Source of the DNA: Planctomycetota bacterium
GTDB taxonomy: Bacteria; Planctomycetota; UBA8742; UBA2392
Assembly: GCA_020638675.1 (NCBI GenBank)
Contig: JACKID010000001.1
Span: 1,426,001 to 1,490,000, forward strand
DNA length: 64,000 nucleotides
Direction: 5' to 3'
Shown here in pieces: positions 50,953 to 61,383 of this stretch. How positions within the stretch are numbered: the stretch's first letter is position 1; each line of letters opens with the position of its first letter. The position numbers and the translations under genes are program-made. The notes below the pieces were generated by a model. That model ran no database searches. It was not told where the DNA came from and was given only the letters and a program-made list of their open reading frames with translations.

Positions 50953-51312
50953 TCAGGATGCGTTGTCAGCCGGTGTGTCGTACTTGGCTGACGCGTTGGG
51001 GTTCAGCAGCGTGCTTTCGCCTTTGCGCCGTCCGCGGTCGGAGCGTTCAAAGTGGGCGGCGGGCGGCTGCACGGTTGGCGCGTGCCAGTCGTTGCGGGTG
51101 ATGCAGAATTCGTCGACACAGTGGTCCAGCGCTTCGCCGAGGGTCTCGAACCACTGCTGTAACATCATGTCGGCGAGTTCTCCAAAGCCCTCGCCGGCAG
51201 CCTCGTCGTTCCAGCCAAGCAGGACGTAGCCGCGCTTGTTGTCCCCCTCCAGCGAAAAGTGCCGGAACGGAAGCTGCAGGTCGGGTGGACAGTCGTACGA
51301 AAACCGGATCAT
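50953..51312 (-). CDS. Hypothetical soluble protein
   Basis: 119 residues; starts MIRFSYDCPPDLQ at ATG 51312, chosen over a TTG at 51357. Acidic middle with LGWNDEAAGEGFGELADMM and Cys/His (HCVDEFCITRNDWH). The C-terminal 35 residues are basic and Asn-rich. No family recognised. Confidence 0.6.
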   Translation of the reverse strand: MIRFSYDCPPDLQLPFRHFSLEGDNKRGYVLLGWNDEAAGEGFGELADMMLQQWFETLGEALDHCVDEFCITRNDWHAPTVQPPAAHFERSDRGRRKGESTLLNPNASAKYDTPADNAS

Positions 51313-51406
51313 GGTCGCTGCTTGGTCGCTTTTCGGCGACGGTAATACCCCACACAAAGCTTACAAGCGCATAGTGTGCACAATGCCGGGAAAATCAGGT
51401 AGGGGG

Positions 51407-52249
51407 CTACAGCGTGCGAAGAAAGTGCGCGGCGGCGGCTTCCGTGGCCTGCTCAAGTGCGGGAGTCACACCTGAGAACGGGTGTCCCGTTCCGAACGTG
51501 TGACCGGTGTCTTCGATGGTCAGCAGGCGTGCGTTGTCGCCCGCCCGATCGAGCAGATCGTGCGCTTCCTCAAGCGGAACCGTCTCGTCGGCGCTGCCCT
51601 GCACCAGCAGCCAGGGCGCCCGAATCTTCGCGGCCGCGGCCCGGATGTCGAAGGCGTCACCGTGCTGTTTCAACTCGTCAAAGAAGCCGCGCCCGATCGG
51701 CATGATCTGCCCGGTGCGCCCGTTCTCAATGGGCACGTGACCGAGTGACTTCAGGGCCAGCTCCACCGCTTCTTCGGGCAGGCGATTCGCCCGGTTCACG
51801 CCCGCGAATGTGACGATGCTCCGGACGCGCGGGTCTTTCGCCGCCATCAGCAGGGCCAGCCCGCCGCCCATGCTGTGCCCCAGAATCCCGAGGCGCGCGG
51901 GGTTGGGACTGGCCTTGTCGGTAAGCAGCCCGTGCTGGGCGGCGTCGATCACCTGCTGGGCGTCGAAGACACGCTTGCTCCAGGTGTCGCGCTCGAACAG
52001 GTCGAGGCGCTCGAAGGTTTCCGGGTTGTCTCCGATGCCGTTATGCGACAGGTTCATGACCGCTGCCGCCAGCCCGCGCTCCGCCAGCGCGCGGCCCAGC
52101 CACGGAAAGAAGCCCCAGTCCTTGAAGCCCTTGAAGCCGTGGATGACGATCACGAGCGGAGGCTGCTCGGCATCGGGCAGGTAGACGTCGCCTGTGATGC
52201 GCGCGCCGTCGGCGCCCTTCAGCGTGAAGCGATCGTCGGGATTACTCAT
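51407..52249 (-). CDS. Alpha/beta hydrolase, dienelactone-hydrolase-like
   Basis: 280 residues. Nucleophile elbow GHSMGGG, oxyanion-hole HGFKGFKDWGFFP, acidic residue in QGSADETVPLEEA and His in EDTGHTFG complete a catalytic triad. Probably an esterase or acyl-transfer enzyme in the cytoplasm. ATG 52249 overlaps the scpB stop by 8 bp, so translation is coupled to scpB; the functional link is unclear. Confidence 0.9.
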   Translation of the reverse strand: MSNPDDRFTLKGADGARITGDVYLPDAEQPPLVIVIHGFKGFKDWGFFPWLGRALAERGLAAAVMNLSHNGIGDNPETFERLDLFERDTWSKRVFDAQQVIDAAQHGLLTDKASPNPARLGILGHSMGGGLALLMAAKDPRVRSIVTFAGVNRANRLPEEAVELALKSLGHVPIENGRTGQIMPIGRGFFDELKQHGDAFDIRAAAAKIRAPWLLVQGSADETVPLEEAHDLLDRAGDNARLLTIEDTGHTFGTGHPFSGVTPALEQATEAAAAHFLRTL

Positions 52250-52946
52250 CGGAATCGGGGGCCGAGATTTCTGCCTGCTCGATTTCGGCCTCGTCTTCGT
52301 CGCTGCCGTCGTCTGCGGGCGCGGCCAGGTCGCCTTCGCTAGGCAACTCGCTGATGCTGCGGAGTCCAAACGCGCGCAGGAACTCGGCCGTCGTGCCGTA
52401 CAGCGCGGGGCTGCCGGGCTTGCTGGTGTCGCGCTTGGCGACTTTCACCAGCCCACGATCCAGCAGGTTGCGCACGAGGTGATCGCTGCCCGCGCCGCGG
52501 ATGTTTTCAAGCTCGCCTCGCCCGATCGGCTGCTTGTAGGCGATGATCGCCAGTGCTTCCAGCGTTGCGGGGGAAAGCTTCTGCGCCTCGCGCTCGCGCA
52601 CGAGCTGGTTCAGCAGCTCGTCGTGGTCCGGGCGCGTAGTGAGCTGGAAGCCCTTGGCCAGCTCCTGCAGGGTGAACGCGCTGCCGACCTCGTTGTAGCG
52701 GTTCTGCAGCAGCTCAAGCGCCTGGTTGACCGGAATAACGCTTGTCAGACCGACAAGCTCGGCCAGCCGCCGCGTGGTCACCGGACGGCTGTGCACGAAC
52801 AGCAGCGCCTCGAGCTTGGCCGCCAGCGCGTCCTGCGGCAGTGCGGAAGCGGCAATCACGTCGCCCGCGGCCGTGGCGTCATCGACGCCTTCGTCCTCGG
52901 GCTGCGGCTGGTAGTTCTGTTCTGCTGTCGGTTCTGTTCCGGGCAT
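52242..52946 (-). CDS. scpB: Segregation and condensation protein B
   Basis: 234 residues. Winged-helix dimer partner of the SMC-ScpA complex in chromosome segregation. Motifs LEALLFVHSRPVT, SPATLEALAIIAYKQPIGRGELENIRG and SPALYGTTAEFL are diagnostic. Acidic low-complexity tails at both ends (Asp/Glu-rich C-terminus). scpA is not adjacent and there is no smc gene in the window. Confidence 0.95.
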   Translation of the reverse strand: MPGTEPTAEQNYQPQPEDEGVDDATAAGDVIAASALPQDALAAKLEALLFVHSRPVTTRRLAELVGLTSVIPVNQALELLQNRYNEVGSAFTLQELAKGFQLTTRPDHDELLNQLVREREAQKLSPATLEALAIIAYKQPIGRGELENIRGAGSDHLVRNLLDRGLVKVAKRDTSKPGSPALYGTTAEFLRAFGLRSISELPSEGDLAAPADDGSDEDEAEIEQAEISAPDSDE

Positions 52947-52978
52947 GCTGGGTTTCTAATCGTGATGCGTCGTCGGCG

Positions 52979-53971
52979 CTAGTCCTGTCCGGCCTGGCAG
53001 TCCCAGCCGGGCATGCGGCGCTCGAACGTGTAGCGCTCGCCCGCCAGGGTCGAGTTCTTCCATTTCATGTACAGTGAGTCGGTCGGGTCCGGCGCGTCGA
53101 GGCAACTCGGGCGCTGGTCAAAGAACGGCGCCTCGTTGGCAGGATACTCGCCCGTCTTCTTCACGATCCAGAACCCGAAGTCCACGGCGATGATCTCGCT
53201 CACTTCGTCCTTCTTCAGCTTCCAGAACGCCTCTTCGACATCGTTCGAGAGCGTGCCGTCCTTGGGGTAGACCGTGCCGATCACGCCCATGTTCTGGCGG
53301 GTCTGCATCTCTTCGCTGCACTGCCGTGCCACCAGCCCGAACTTCTCGCCGTTCTTGATGCGCGCGAGTACGTCTTCCAGCTGATTGCGGTTGCGCATGT
53401 AGATGCCCATCGCGTCGGCGCTGATCGTGGAGAACTTCCAGTAGTTCACCACCATGCGGCGCAGCAGCGCGGTGTTTGCGGCCCGGCGCATGTTGTCGTC
53501 GAACTCGGCGGGGGTCATGTTGTACTTCAGGCGCAGGAATTCTTCCCGCGAGTAGGGCTTCGGCTCGGCGCCGTTCTTGCGCTGCTGCTCCATTACCGCG
53601 TCATTGATGGCCTTGAATTCGGCTTCCCAGGCGGTCTTGCGACGACCGAACTCTTCGTCCAGTTCACGGGCCTTGATAGTTGCGCCGATCCGGCTGGCTT
53701 CAAGGTTGATCAACTCCTCCATCACAAGGCTGTCGAGCGCCCACTTGGCGGAGCGCAGATCCGGGTCGGTATAGAGTCGTTCACGTTCAAGCAGTCGCTG
53801 GATGAACTCTTCGGCGCTGATGACCCGCTCGCCCACGCGGGCGACCTGGTTGTGCTTGAGTGTCTTTACAGGCTCAGGCTTGCTGTCCTGCGCGCCGGCG
53901 ACGAAGCCCAGTGTCGCGGCCGATACAGCGATTGCGGCGCATGCGGCGACTCGAATGATCCAGTTTCTCAT
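52979..53971 (-). CDS. Parvulin-like periplasmic peptidyl-prolyl isomerase (second of pair)
   Basis: 330 residues: signal peptide (1-27), SurA-like N-terminal helices and a parvulin-type domain (about 185-290) with GVIGTV and VEEAFWKLKKDEVSEII. The exact active-site pattern is weak. The C-terminus reads FERRMPGWDCQAG, shared with the neighbouring gene. Overlaps that gene by one base. Probably folds or chaperones exported proteins. Confidence 0.78.
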   Translation of the reverse strand: MRNWIIRVAACAAIAVSAATLGFVAGAQDSKPEPVKTLKHNQVARVGERVISAEEFIQRLLERERLYTDPDLRSAKWALDSLVMEELINLEASRIGATIKARELDEEFGRRKTAWEAEFKAINDAVMEQQRKNGAEPKPYSREEFLRLKYNMTPAEFDDNMRRAANTALLRRMVVNYWKFSTISADAMGIYMRNRNQLEDVLARIKNGEKFGLVARQCSEEMQTRQNMGVIGTVYPKDGTLSNDVEEAFWKLKKDEVSEIIAVDFGFWIVKKTGEYPANEAPFFDQRPSCLDAPDPTDSLYMKWKNSTLAGERYTFERRMPGWDCQAGQD

Positions 53972-54969
53972 TACTTTCCCTCACTTGGCTTGCCCGGGCG
54001 GCAGTCGAAGCCCGGCAGGCGTCTCTCGATCTTGTACTTCTGCGTGTTGAAGACCCAGCGAATCCAGCGGTTGAAGTAGTCGTTCTCGTTGCTGCGGTCC
54101 GGCGATTTCATCAGCTCGGTACGCATCTCGTTCAGCGGCTTGCGCTCCGGGCGGAACGTCCGGTCGCGCTTGAAGATGTGGTAGCCGTACTGGGTCTTTA
54201 CCGGCTCGCTGAACTCGCCGTCCTTCAGCTTCCACAGCGCGTCCGCGGCTTCCTTCACCAGTGTCCCGTCGTTTTCGTATATGCGCGGCAGCTTGCCCTT
54301 GCTGATGCCGGCGGCCGGGTCGAGGCTGCGCTGCACGGCGAGGTCCTCAAACTTCGTGTTGATGTCGTCCTTGGCCGTGTCCTTGAGAATGTCGTGGATG
54401 TCGTTTGCTTCGGCCAGCGTCTTCACGAGGATGTGCTTGCACTCGATGCTCGGCTCCGTCTCTTCGAAGTAGCGCACGAGTATGCGCCGCGTGATGAACG
54501 TGGGCGCGCGTTCGCGCACGTAGGTGCGAAAGCTGTCGACGTCCATCCCCACGTTCTGCTGCTCGAGCCATTCATTGAGCGTCAGCGTGCCGTGTGTCTC
54601 TTCCTTTACCATCTGGCGGATGGTGTTGAGCTGGCGATCCGTCTCCGCGTCGATTTCGGCGTCTGTCAGAATGACGCCGCCAAGCCGCTTTGCCTCAAGC
54701 TCGATCACGGCCGTATCGCGCAGGTACACCAGTGAATCGTTCAGCACCCGGTTCTTCGGCTGGGTCATGAACTCGAAGTCCCACATGCGCGCGATCAGCT
54801 GCTCGCCGGTGATGATGCGGTCGCCGACGCGCATCACTTCGCCCGGCTTGAGTGTGTTGGCAACGCCCTTGCCGGGTACTTCCTGCGCGTCGAACTCGCA
54901 ACTGAGGACGATCCCCACCGCGGTGAACAGCATGAACAAAGTGCAACGAAACAACCAATGACGGTGCAT
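53971..54969 (-). CDS. Parvulin-like periplasmic peptidyl-prolyl isomerase (first of pair)
   Basis: 332 residues: signal peptide with Cys at 24 (VLSCEF, possible lipoprotein), helical N-domain, and a parvulin domain (about 175-275) with CKHILVKTLAEAN, GISKGKLPRI and YGYHIFKRDR, which are better conserved than in the downstream paralogue. C-terminus IERRLPGFDCRPG. Tandem duplicate in one operon. Confidence 0.85.
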   Translation of the reverse strand: MHRHWLFRCTLFMLFTAVGIVLSCEFDAQEVPGKGVANTLKPGEVMRVGDRIITGEQLIARMWDFEFMTQPKNRVLNDSLVYLRDTAVIELEAKRLGGVILTDAEIDAETDRQLNTIRQMVKEETHGTLTLNEWLEQQNVGMDVDSFRTYVRERAPTFITRRILVRYFEETEPSIECKHILVKTLAEANDIHDILKDTAKDDINTKFEDLAVQRSLDPAAGISKGKLPRIYENDGTLVKEAADALWKLKDGEFSEPVKTQYGYHIFKRDRTFRPERKPLNEMRTELMKSPDRSNENDYFNRWIRWVFNTQKYKIERRLPGFDCRPGKPSEGK

Positions 54970-55019
54970 CAGTGAATCCTCCGGGGATCATGCGAGGCCC
55001 AACTCATGCTAGTCGGGCT

Positions 55020-55049
55020 CGCCCGCGATTCAATGCGGGTTCGCGGGCG
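55020..55049. promoter_or_regulatory. Hairpin in the region upstream of the kinase gene
   Basis: Nine-bp stem CGCCCGCGA / TCGCGGGCG with a 12-base loop, between the divergent isomerase and kinase genes (54970-55105). Could be a leader structure or a site; no T-run. Confidence 0.35.
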
Positions 55050-55105
55050 TTACTTTCGCATGCGCACCGTTTTCAGTAGATTGGGCCCATCATCCGGAGA
55101 GATTC

Positions 55106-57121
<2,016 letters not shown>

Positions 57122-57122
57122 C

Positions 57123-59030
57123 TCACGCGCCGGTGACGATGGCTTCCAGTTCTTCCCAGCGTGAATAGAGCGTCTCGAGTTCCTGCATTGCGGCTTCGCG
57201 CCGGGCGGCGAGTTTGGTTGCTTCGGCCTTTCCTTCGGCGCTCGCGTAGAGGCTGGTGTCCGCCATCTGCTCTTCGAGTGTCGCGCACTCTGTTTCCAGT
57301 TTCTCGATCCGCTCGGGCAGCTTCTTGAGCTCGCTTTCTGCTTTGCGTCGTGCCTTGCGTTGCTCTTCGGCGGCGCGTTTGTCGGGTGTGGGCGCGGGTT
57401 TGGCCGCCGGCTCGACGGATTCTTTCACCTCATCGAGCAGGTCTTCGATTGCGCCTTCGTGAAAGCGTGCGCGCCCGCTGCCGTCCAGGAACAGCACGCG
57501 CGTGCAGACCCGGTCGAGGAAGTAGCGGTCGTGGCTGACCACCAGCACCACGCCCTCGAACGCGCACAACGCGTCTTCGAGCGCGCGCAGGGTCGGCAGG
57601 TCGAGATCGTTGGTCGGCTCGTCCAGCGCCAGCACGTTGCCGTGCTGCAGCAGCAGCTTGGCCAGCAGCACGCGGTTGCGCTCGCCGCCCGAGAGCTGGC
57701 GGATCTGCGTGTGCTTGCGCTGGCCGGGGAACAGGAACTGGTCCAGGAACGGCGCGACGCGCCGCTCGATGCCGTCCACTTTCACGTAGCTGTCGGCGTG
57801 GTCGGCGACCTCTTCGACCACGGTCTTGTTGTCGTCCAGCACGGAGCGTGACTGGTCAATGCTCGCGATCTTCAGCGTTTCGCCGATCTCCACGGTGCCG
57901 CTGTCCGGCGCGAGCTTGCCGGTCAGGATGTTGAGCAGCGTCGACTTTCCCGTGCCGTTGGCGCCGACGATTCCAAGCCGCATGCCCGCCGTGATCTCGA
58001 TGCTCACGTCATCCAGCAGCGTCCGGTCGCCATAGCGCTTGCCGACGTGTTCGGCGCGGATGATCTTGCCGCCGAGCCGGGGACCCTTCGGGATCTGAAA
58101 CTCAAGCTCGGCGCGCGTCTCCAGCGCCGTTTGCCCGGTCAGTTCCTCGTACCGGTTCACGCGGGCCTTTTCCTTGGTGGTGCGCCCGTGGGCGCCGCGC
58201 TTGATCCAGGCGGTCTCGCGGCGGATGGTGGAAAGCCGCGTTTGCTCGGTGTTCGTTTCGGCCGCCAGCCGGGTGGCCTGCTGGACCAGAAACGCCTGGT
58301 AGCCGCCGTCGGTGGAATACAGCTTGCCGCGATCGACTTCGACGATGCGGCTCACTATGCGATCGAGGAAGTAGCGGTCGTGCGTGACCATGACCAGCGG
58401 CATGCGCGTGGCCAGCAGGAACTTCTCAAGCCATTCGATTGCGACAACGTCGAGGTGGTTGGTCGGCTCATCCAGCAGCAGCACGTCCGGCTCAGACAGC
58501 AACATGGCCGCCAGGCATACCCGCCGCGCCTCGCCGCCGGAAAGTGTTCCGCAAAGGGCCTCCGGCTCGCGCAGCCCGAGGTGTCCCATGACTTCTTCGA
58601 CGCGATGCTCGACGGCGTGTCCGCCCATCTCGGCGAGTCGAGCCTCGAGATGGGCCTGGATCTCGATCAGGTCGGCCAACGCATCGGGCGACAGACCGGG
58701 CTTGGCCATCTGCCCGTGCAGCTCTTCAAGGCGGAGGTTCAGTGCATCCCGGTCGCCGAGGCCCGCGCGGACAGCATTCCGCACGCGCAGGGCGGGGTCG
58801 AGTTTCGGCTCCTGGGTGAAGAAGCCGATCCGCGCCCCGACGGCCGCGGTCCGTCGCCCTTCGTCCGGGGTCTCAACGCCGGCCAAGAGCCGGAGCAGAG
58901 TAGACTTGCCCTCGCCGTTGGGGCCCACAAGCCCCACTCGCTCCGCCCGCCCAAGCCCAAAGCTGACCGAGTCAAACACAACCCGGCTGTCGTAGGATTT
59001 GGACACATTGTTCAGGGCCAGAATGGACAT
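57123..59030 (-). CDS. uup: ABC-F family ATPase (Uup-like)
   Basis: 635 residues, soluble: two ABC domains with Walker A GPNGEGKST (about 36-44) and GANGTGKST, both LSGGE signatures (LSGGEARR, LSGGERNR), DEPTNHLD and DEPTNDLD, and a C-terminal coiled coil (about 555-635) as in Uup. The linker between domains is that of translation-associated ABC-F proteins. Acts on ribosomes or DNA rather than in transport. ATG 59030. Confidence 0.94.
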   Translation of the reverse strand: MSILALNNVSKSYDSRVVFDSVSFGLGRAERVGLVGPNGEGKSTLLRLLAGVETPDEGRRTAAVGARIGFFTQEPKLDPALRVRNAVRAGLGDRDALNLRLEELHGQMAKPGLSPDALADLIEIQAHLEARLAEMGGHAVEHRVEEVMGHLGLREPEALCGTLSGGEARRVCLAAMLLSEPDVLLLDEPTNHLDVVAIEWLEKFLLATRMPLVMVTHDRYFLDRIVSRIVEVDRGKLYSTDGGYQAFLVQQATRLAAETNTEQTRLSTIRRETAWIKRGAHGRTTKEKARVNRYEELTGQTALETRAELEFQIPKGPRLGGKIIRAEHVGKRYGDRTLLDDVSIEITAGMRLGIVGANGTGKSTLLNILTGKLAPDSGTVEIGETLKIASIDQSRSVLDDNKTVVEEVADHADSYVKVDGIERRVAPFLDQFLFPGQRKHTQIRQLSGGERNRVLLAKLLLQHGNVLALDEPTNDLDLPTLRALEDALCAFEGVVLVVSHDRYFLDRVCTRVLFLDGSGRARFHEGAIEDLLDEVKESVEPAAKPAPTPDKRAAEEQRKARRKAESELKKLPERIEKLETECATLEEQMADTSLYASAEGKAEATKLAARREAAMQELETLYSRWEELEAIVTGA

Positions 59031-59138
59031 GGCCGGAGCATAGCAGAACCGCGTGAACGCGCCGCAGGGGGTGATCGGGCGGTGGTGCGCGGGCGGCGGA
59101 GTCTGCTAGACTGCCGACTTGGACAGTGAGGAGCAGAC

Positions 59139-60254
59139 GTGGGATTCACGGTTGAGCGGCGCAAGACGCGGACATGCATAGTGGGGGATCGGCCGGTGGG
59201 CGGCGATCACCTGGTGGCCGTGCAGACCATGACCAAGACCAAGACCTGGGACGTGCCCGGTACGCTGAAGCAGATTCACGGCGCGCAGGACAAGGGCGTC
59301 GATATCGTGCGCGTTGCCTGCCCGGACGAAAAGTCCGCCCAGGCGCTGCCCGCGATCATTGAGGGCTCGCGCGTTCCGATCATCGCCGACATCCACTTTG
59401 CGCCGGGGCTTGCACTCAAGGCGCTCGAAGCGGGCGTGCATTGCGTGCGCATCAACCCCGGCAACATCAAGCTTGAGCTGGTGCAGAAGATCGTCGCGCT
59501 GGCAAAAGACAAAGGCGCCGCGATCCGCATCGGCGTCAACTCGGGCTCGATCATGCCGCGCAAGGGCCTCGAGGTTAAGCAGGACATGGAACTCGAGATG
59601 GCCGAGCTGATGGTCGACACGGCCGTGCAGTGGTGCGAACAGTTCGACAAGTGGGGCTTCCACAATTTCAAGGTAAGCCTGAAGTCGTCCGACGTGCTGA
59701 CGACGGTCTTCACGAACCGGCGCTTCGCCGAGCAGACGGACGTGCCGCTGCACCTCGGCGTCACCGAAGCGGGCATGCTTCAGGCGAGCACGGTGAAGTC
59801 GAGCATCGGGCTTGGAACGCTGCTGCAGGAAGGCATCGGCGACACGATCCGCGTCAGCATCACCGGCGACCCGCTGGACGAAGTGGACGTGGGCTACGAA
59901 ATCCTCAGCGCGCTGCGCCTGCGCAAGAAGAACCTTGAGATCGTCGCCTGCCCCAGTTGCGGCCGCGACGAGGTCGACGGCGGCGTGGAAACGCTCGCGC
60001 GCCAGGTGGAAGAGCGCCTGCGCGACTACAAGGGCAACATCACGGTCAGCGTGCTCGGCTGCATCGTGAACGGCCCGGGCGAAGCGGCCGAGGCCGATTT
60101 AGGCATCGCGGGCGCCAAGGACGCGGGCTACCTGTTCAAGGGCGAAACGATCCTGAGGCGCGTGCCGAACGAAAAGCTCGTCGACGAGCTGATGATCGAG
60201 TTGCACAAGATGGAACGCGAGCGCGCCGAACAGGCCGAGCCGGCCCAGGCCTGA
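59139..60254 (+). CDS. ispG: 4-hydroxy-3-methylbut-2-en-1-yl diphosphate synthase
   Basis: 371 residues, single-TIM-barrel form. Reductively opens MEcPP to HMBPP in the MEP isoprenoid pathway. Three Fe4S4 cysteines C271, C274, C308 (CPSC and LGCIVNGPGE) are present; TIM barrel motifs RVACPDEKSA and RINPGN. GTG start at 59139. Immediately followed by a 33-bp palindrome. No other isoprenoid gene is adjacent. Confidence 0.97.
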   Translation: MGFTVERRKTRTCIVGDRPVGGDHLVAVQTMTKTKTWDVPGTLKQIHGAQDKGVDIVRVACPDEKSAQALPAIIEGSRVPIIADIHFAPGLALKALEAGVHCVRINPGNIKLELVQKIVALAKDKGAAIRIGVNSGSIMPRKGLEVKQDMELEMAELMVDTAVQWCEQFDKWGFHNFKVSLKSSDVLTTVFTNRRFAEQTDVPLHLGVTEAGMLQASTVKSSIGLGTLLQEGIGDTIRVSITGDPLDEVDVGYEILSALRLRKKNLEIVACPSCGRDEVDGGVETLARQVEERLRDYKGNITVSVLGCIVNGPGEAAEADLGIAGAKDAGYLFKGETILRRVPNEKLVDELMIELHKMERERAEQAEPAQA

Positions 60255-60287
60255 TTCGACGCGTTGCAAATTGTGCAACACGTCGAA
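60255..60287. promoter_or_regulatory. Strong imperfect palindrome directly after ispG
   Basis: TTCGACG and GTTGCA arms with one mismatch (C/A) and a five-base loop AATTG; complement arms are TGCAAC and CGTCGAA. It starts on the base after the ispG stop. No U-tract, so an attenuating hairpin or operator for the downstream gene are both possible. Confidence 0.5.
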
Positions 60288-60371
60288 AACTTGAGAGCGT
60301 CGGTACGGATACTCTACCGAGCATGAATCTCGTCACTATGCTGGCGCAATTCTCCAGACGACGAGGTCAAC

Positions 60372-61112
60372 ATGCGATACGCGTTCCTGGCGCTGCTCGG
60401 CATCATGCTCAGCGGCTGCACCCTTAGTTCAAACGTCGGCGGATGGGACTTCGGTACCGTCTACGTTGGCGAAACTTCTACCTCCGGCAACATCACCTGG
60501 AAGAACACCGGCAACGACCAGGTGAACTTTCTGGGCGTCATGGGCTCCTGGAGCGCCGGAAGCCCCTATTCACTTCTACCGGCGACATATACCGGGACTA
60601 CGCTTGGGCCCAACGGCGTAAGCAACCCGGTGCAGGTTGTCTTCGCCCCGACGGCCAGTGGAACCTACACCGGCACGATGGACCCCATCCGCAACGTCAG
60701 CGCAGGCAAGACGGTCACGGCAGACACCGTCAAGGTGCAGGGGGTTGCCGTTGCGCAGGTGGCGAAAGGCGACCTGAGCATTGGCGGCACGGCCATCACT
60801 CCTGGCAGTGCACTCGACTTCGGCTCCGTACGCGCGAACGCCGGCCCGGCGGTATCCCTGCGAGTTGACGTAGCGAATATCAGCAATGCCGCGATCCAGG
60901 TGCAGGCGCGATTCAAGAAGGGGAACGAGGGTTTCTCGATTGTAAGCCCGGGCGCGAACTTCGCCGTGCCGGCAAACGGTCGCAAGGTGACGGTGAAGCT
61001 GCAGTTTCTGCCGACGACGGTCGGGACCCACTGGGATGTCATAGAGTTCGTCGATGCGGCGAACGGCGCGAACATCTGCGCCACAAGCCTGACCGGTGTC
61101 GGGACGGAGTAG
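60372..61112 (+). CDS. Lipoprotein with ASH-like beta domain
   Basis: 246 residues: signal peptide with lipobox MLSGC (C17), then one or two Ig-like domains with WDFGTVYVGET...NTGNDQVN and VVFAPTASGTYTGTM, the choice-of-anchor D pattern, also seen in the surface protein at 1488. ATG 60372 after GAGGTCAAC. A structural or binding role at the outer membrane is likely but not proven. Confidence 0.78.
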   Translation: MRYAFLALLGIMLSGCTLSSNVGGWDFGTVYVGETSTSGNITWKNTGNDQVNFLGVMGSWSAGSPYSLLPATYTGTTLGPNGVSNPVQVVFAPTASGTYTGTMDPIRNVSAGKTVTADTVKVQGVAVAQVAKGDLSIGGTAITPGSALDFGSVRANAGPAVSLRVDVANISNAAIQVQARFKKGNEGFSIVSPGANFAVPANGRKVTVKLQFLPTTVGTHWDVIEFVDAANGANICATSLTGVGTE

Positions 61113-61140
61113 CGGGCGCCTTGTTTGACGGACAATCGCA

Positions 61141-61178
61141 CGGGGGTCGTGGTGGGGCCAACCTGACCACGACCCCCG
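61141..61178. terminator. Long-stem hairpin between convergent genes
   Basis: 13-bp perfect stem CGGGGGTCGTGGT / ACCACGACCCCCG around a 12-base loop, 29 bp after the lipoprotein gene, then GCTTTG. It could end transcription from either side. Confidence 0.7.
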
Positions 61179-61383
61179 GCTTTGTCGGGTGCGAGCGGGA
61201 CCGGGCCGCGTTTGTGATCAACGCGGTCCTTGCTGTTCGCACCGAACAGTCAAACATCAACCGCAGGGCGGCTGAAACACAGCTGGTTTGTCATCGTGTG
61301 CGCGGCCTGTGCCGCAAAGGGGAAGCCGGGGTTTTCTACGCAGTTAGAGTGTCCCCCATGAAAACGGCTTCGGCAAGCGGTTT

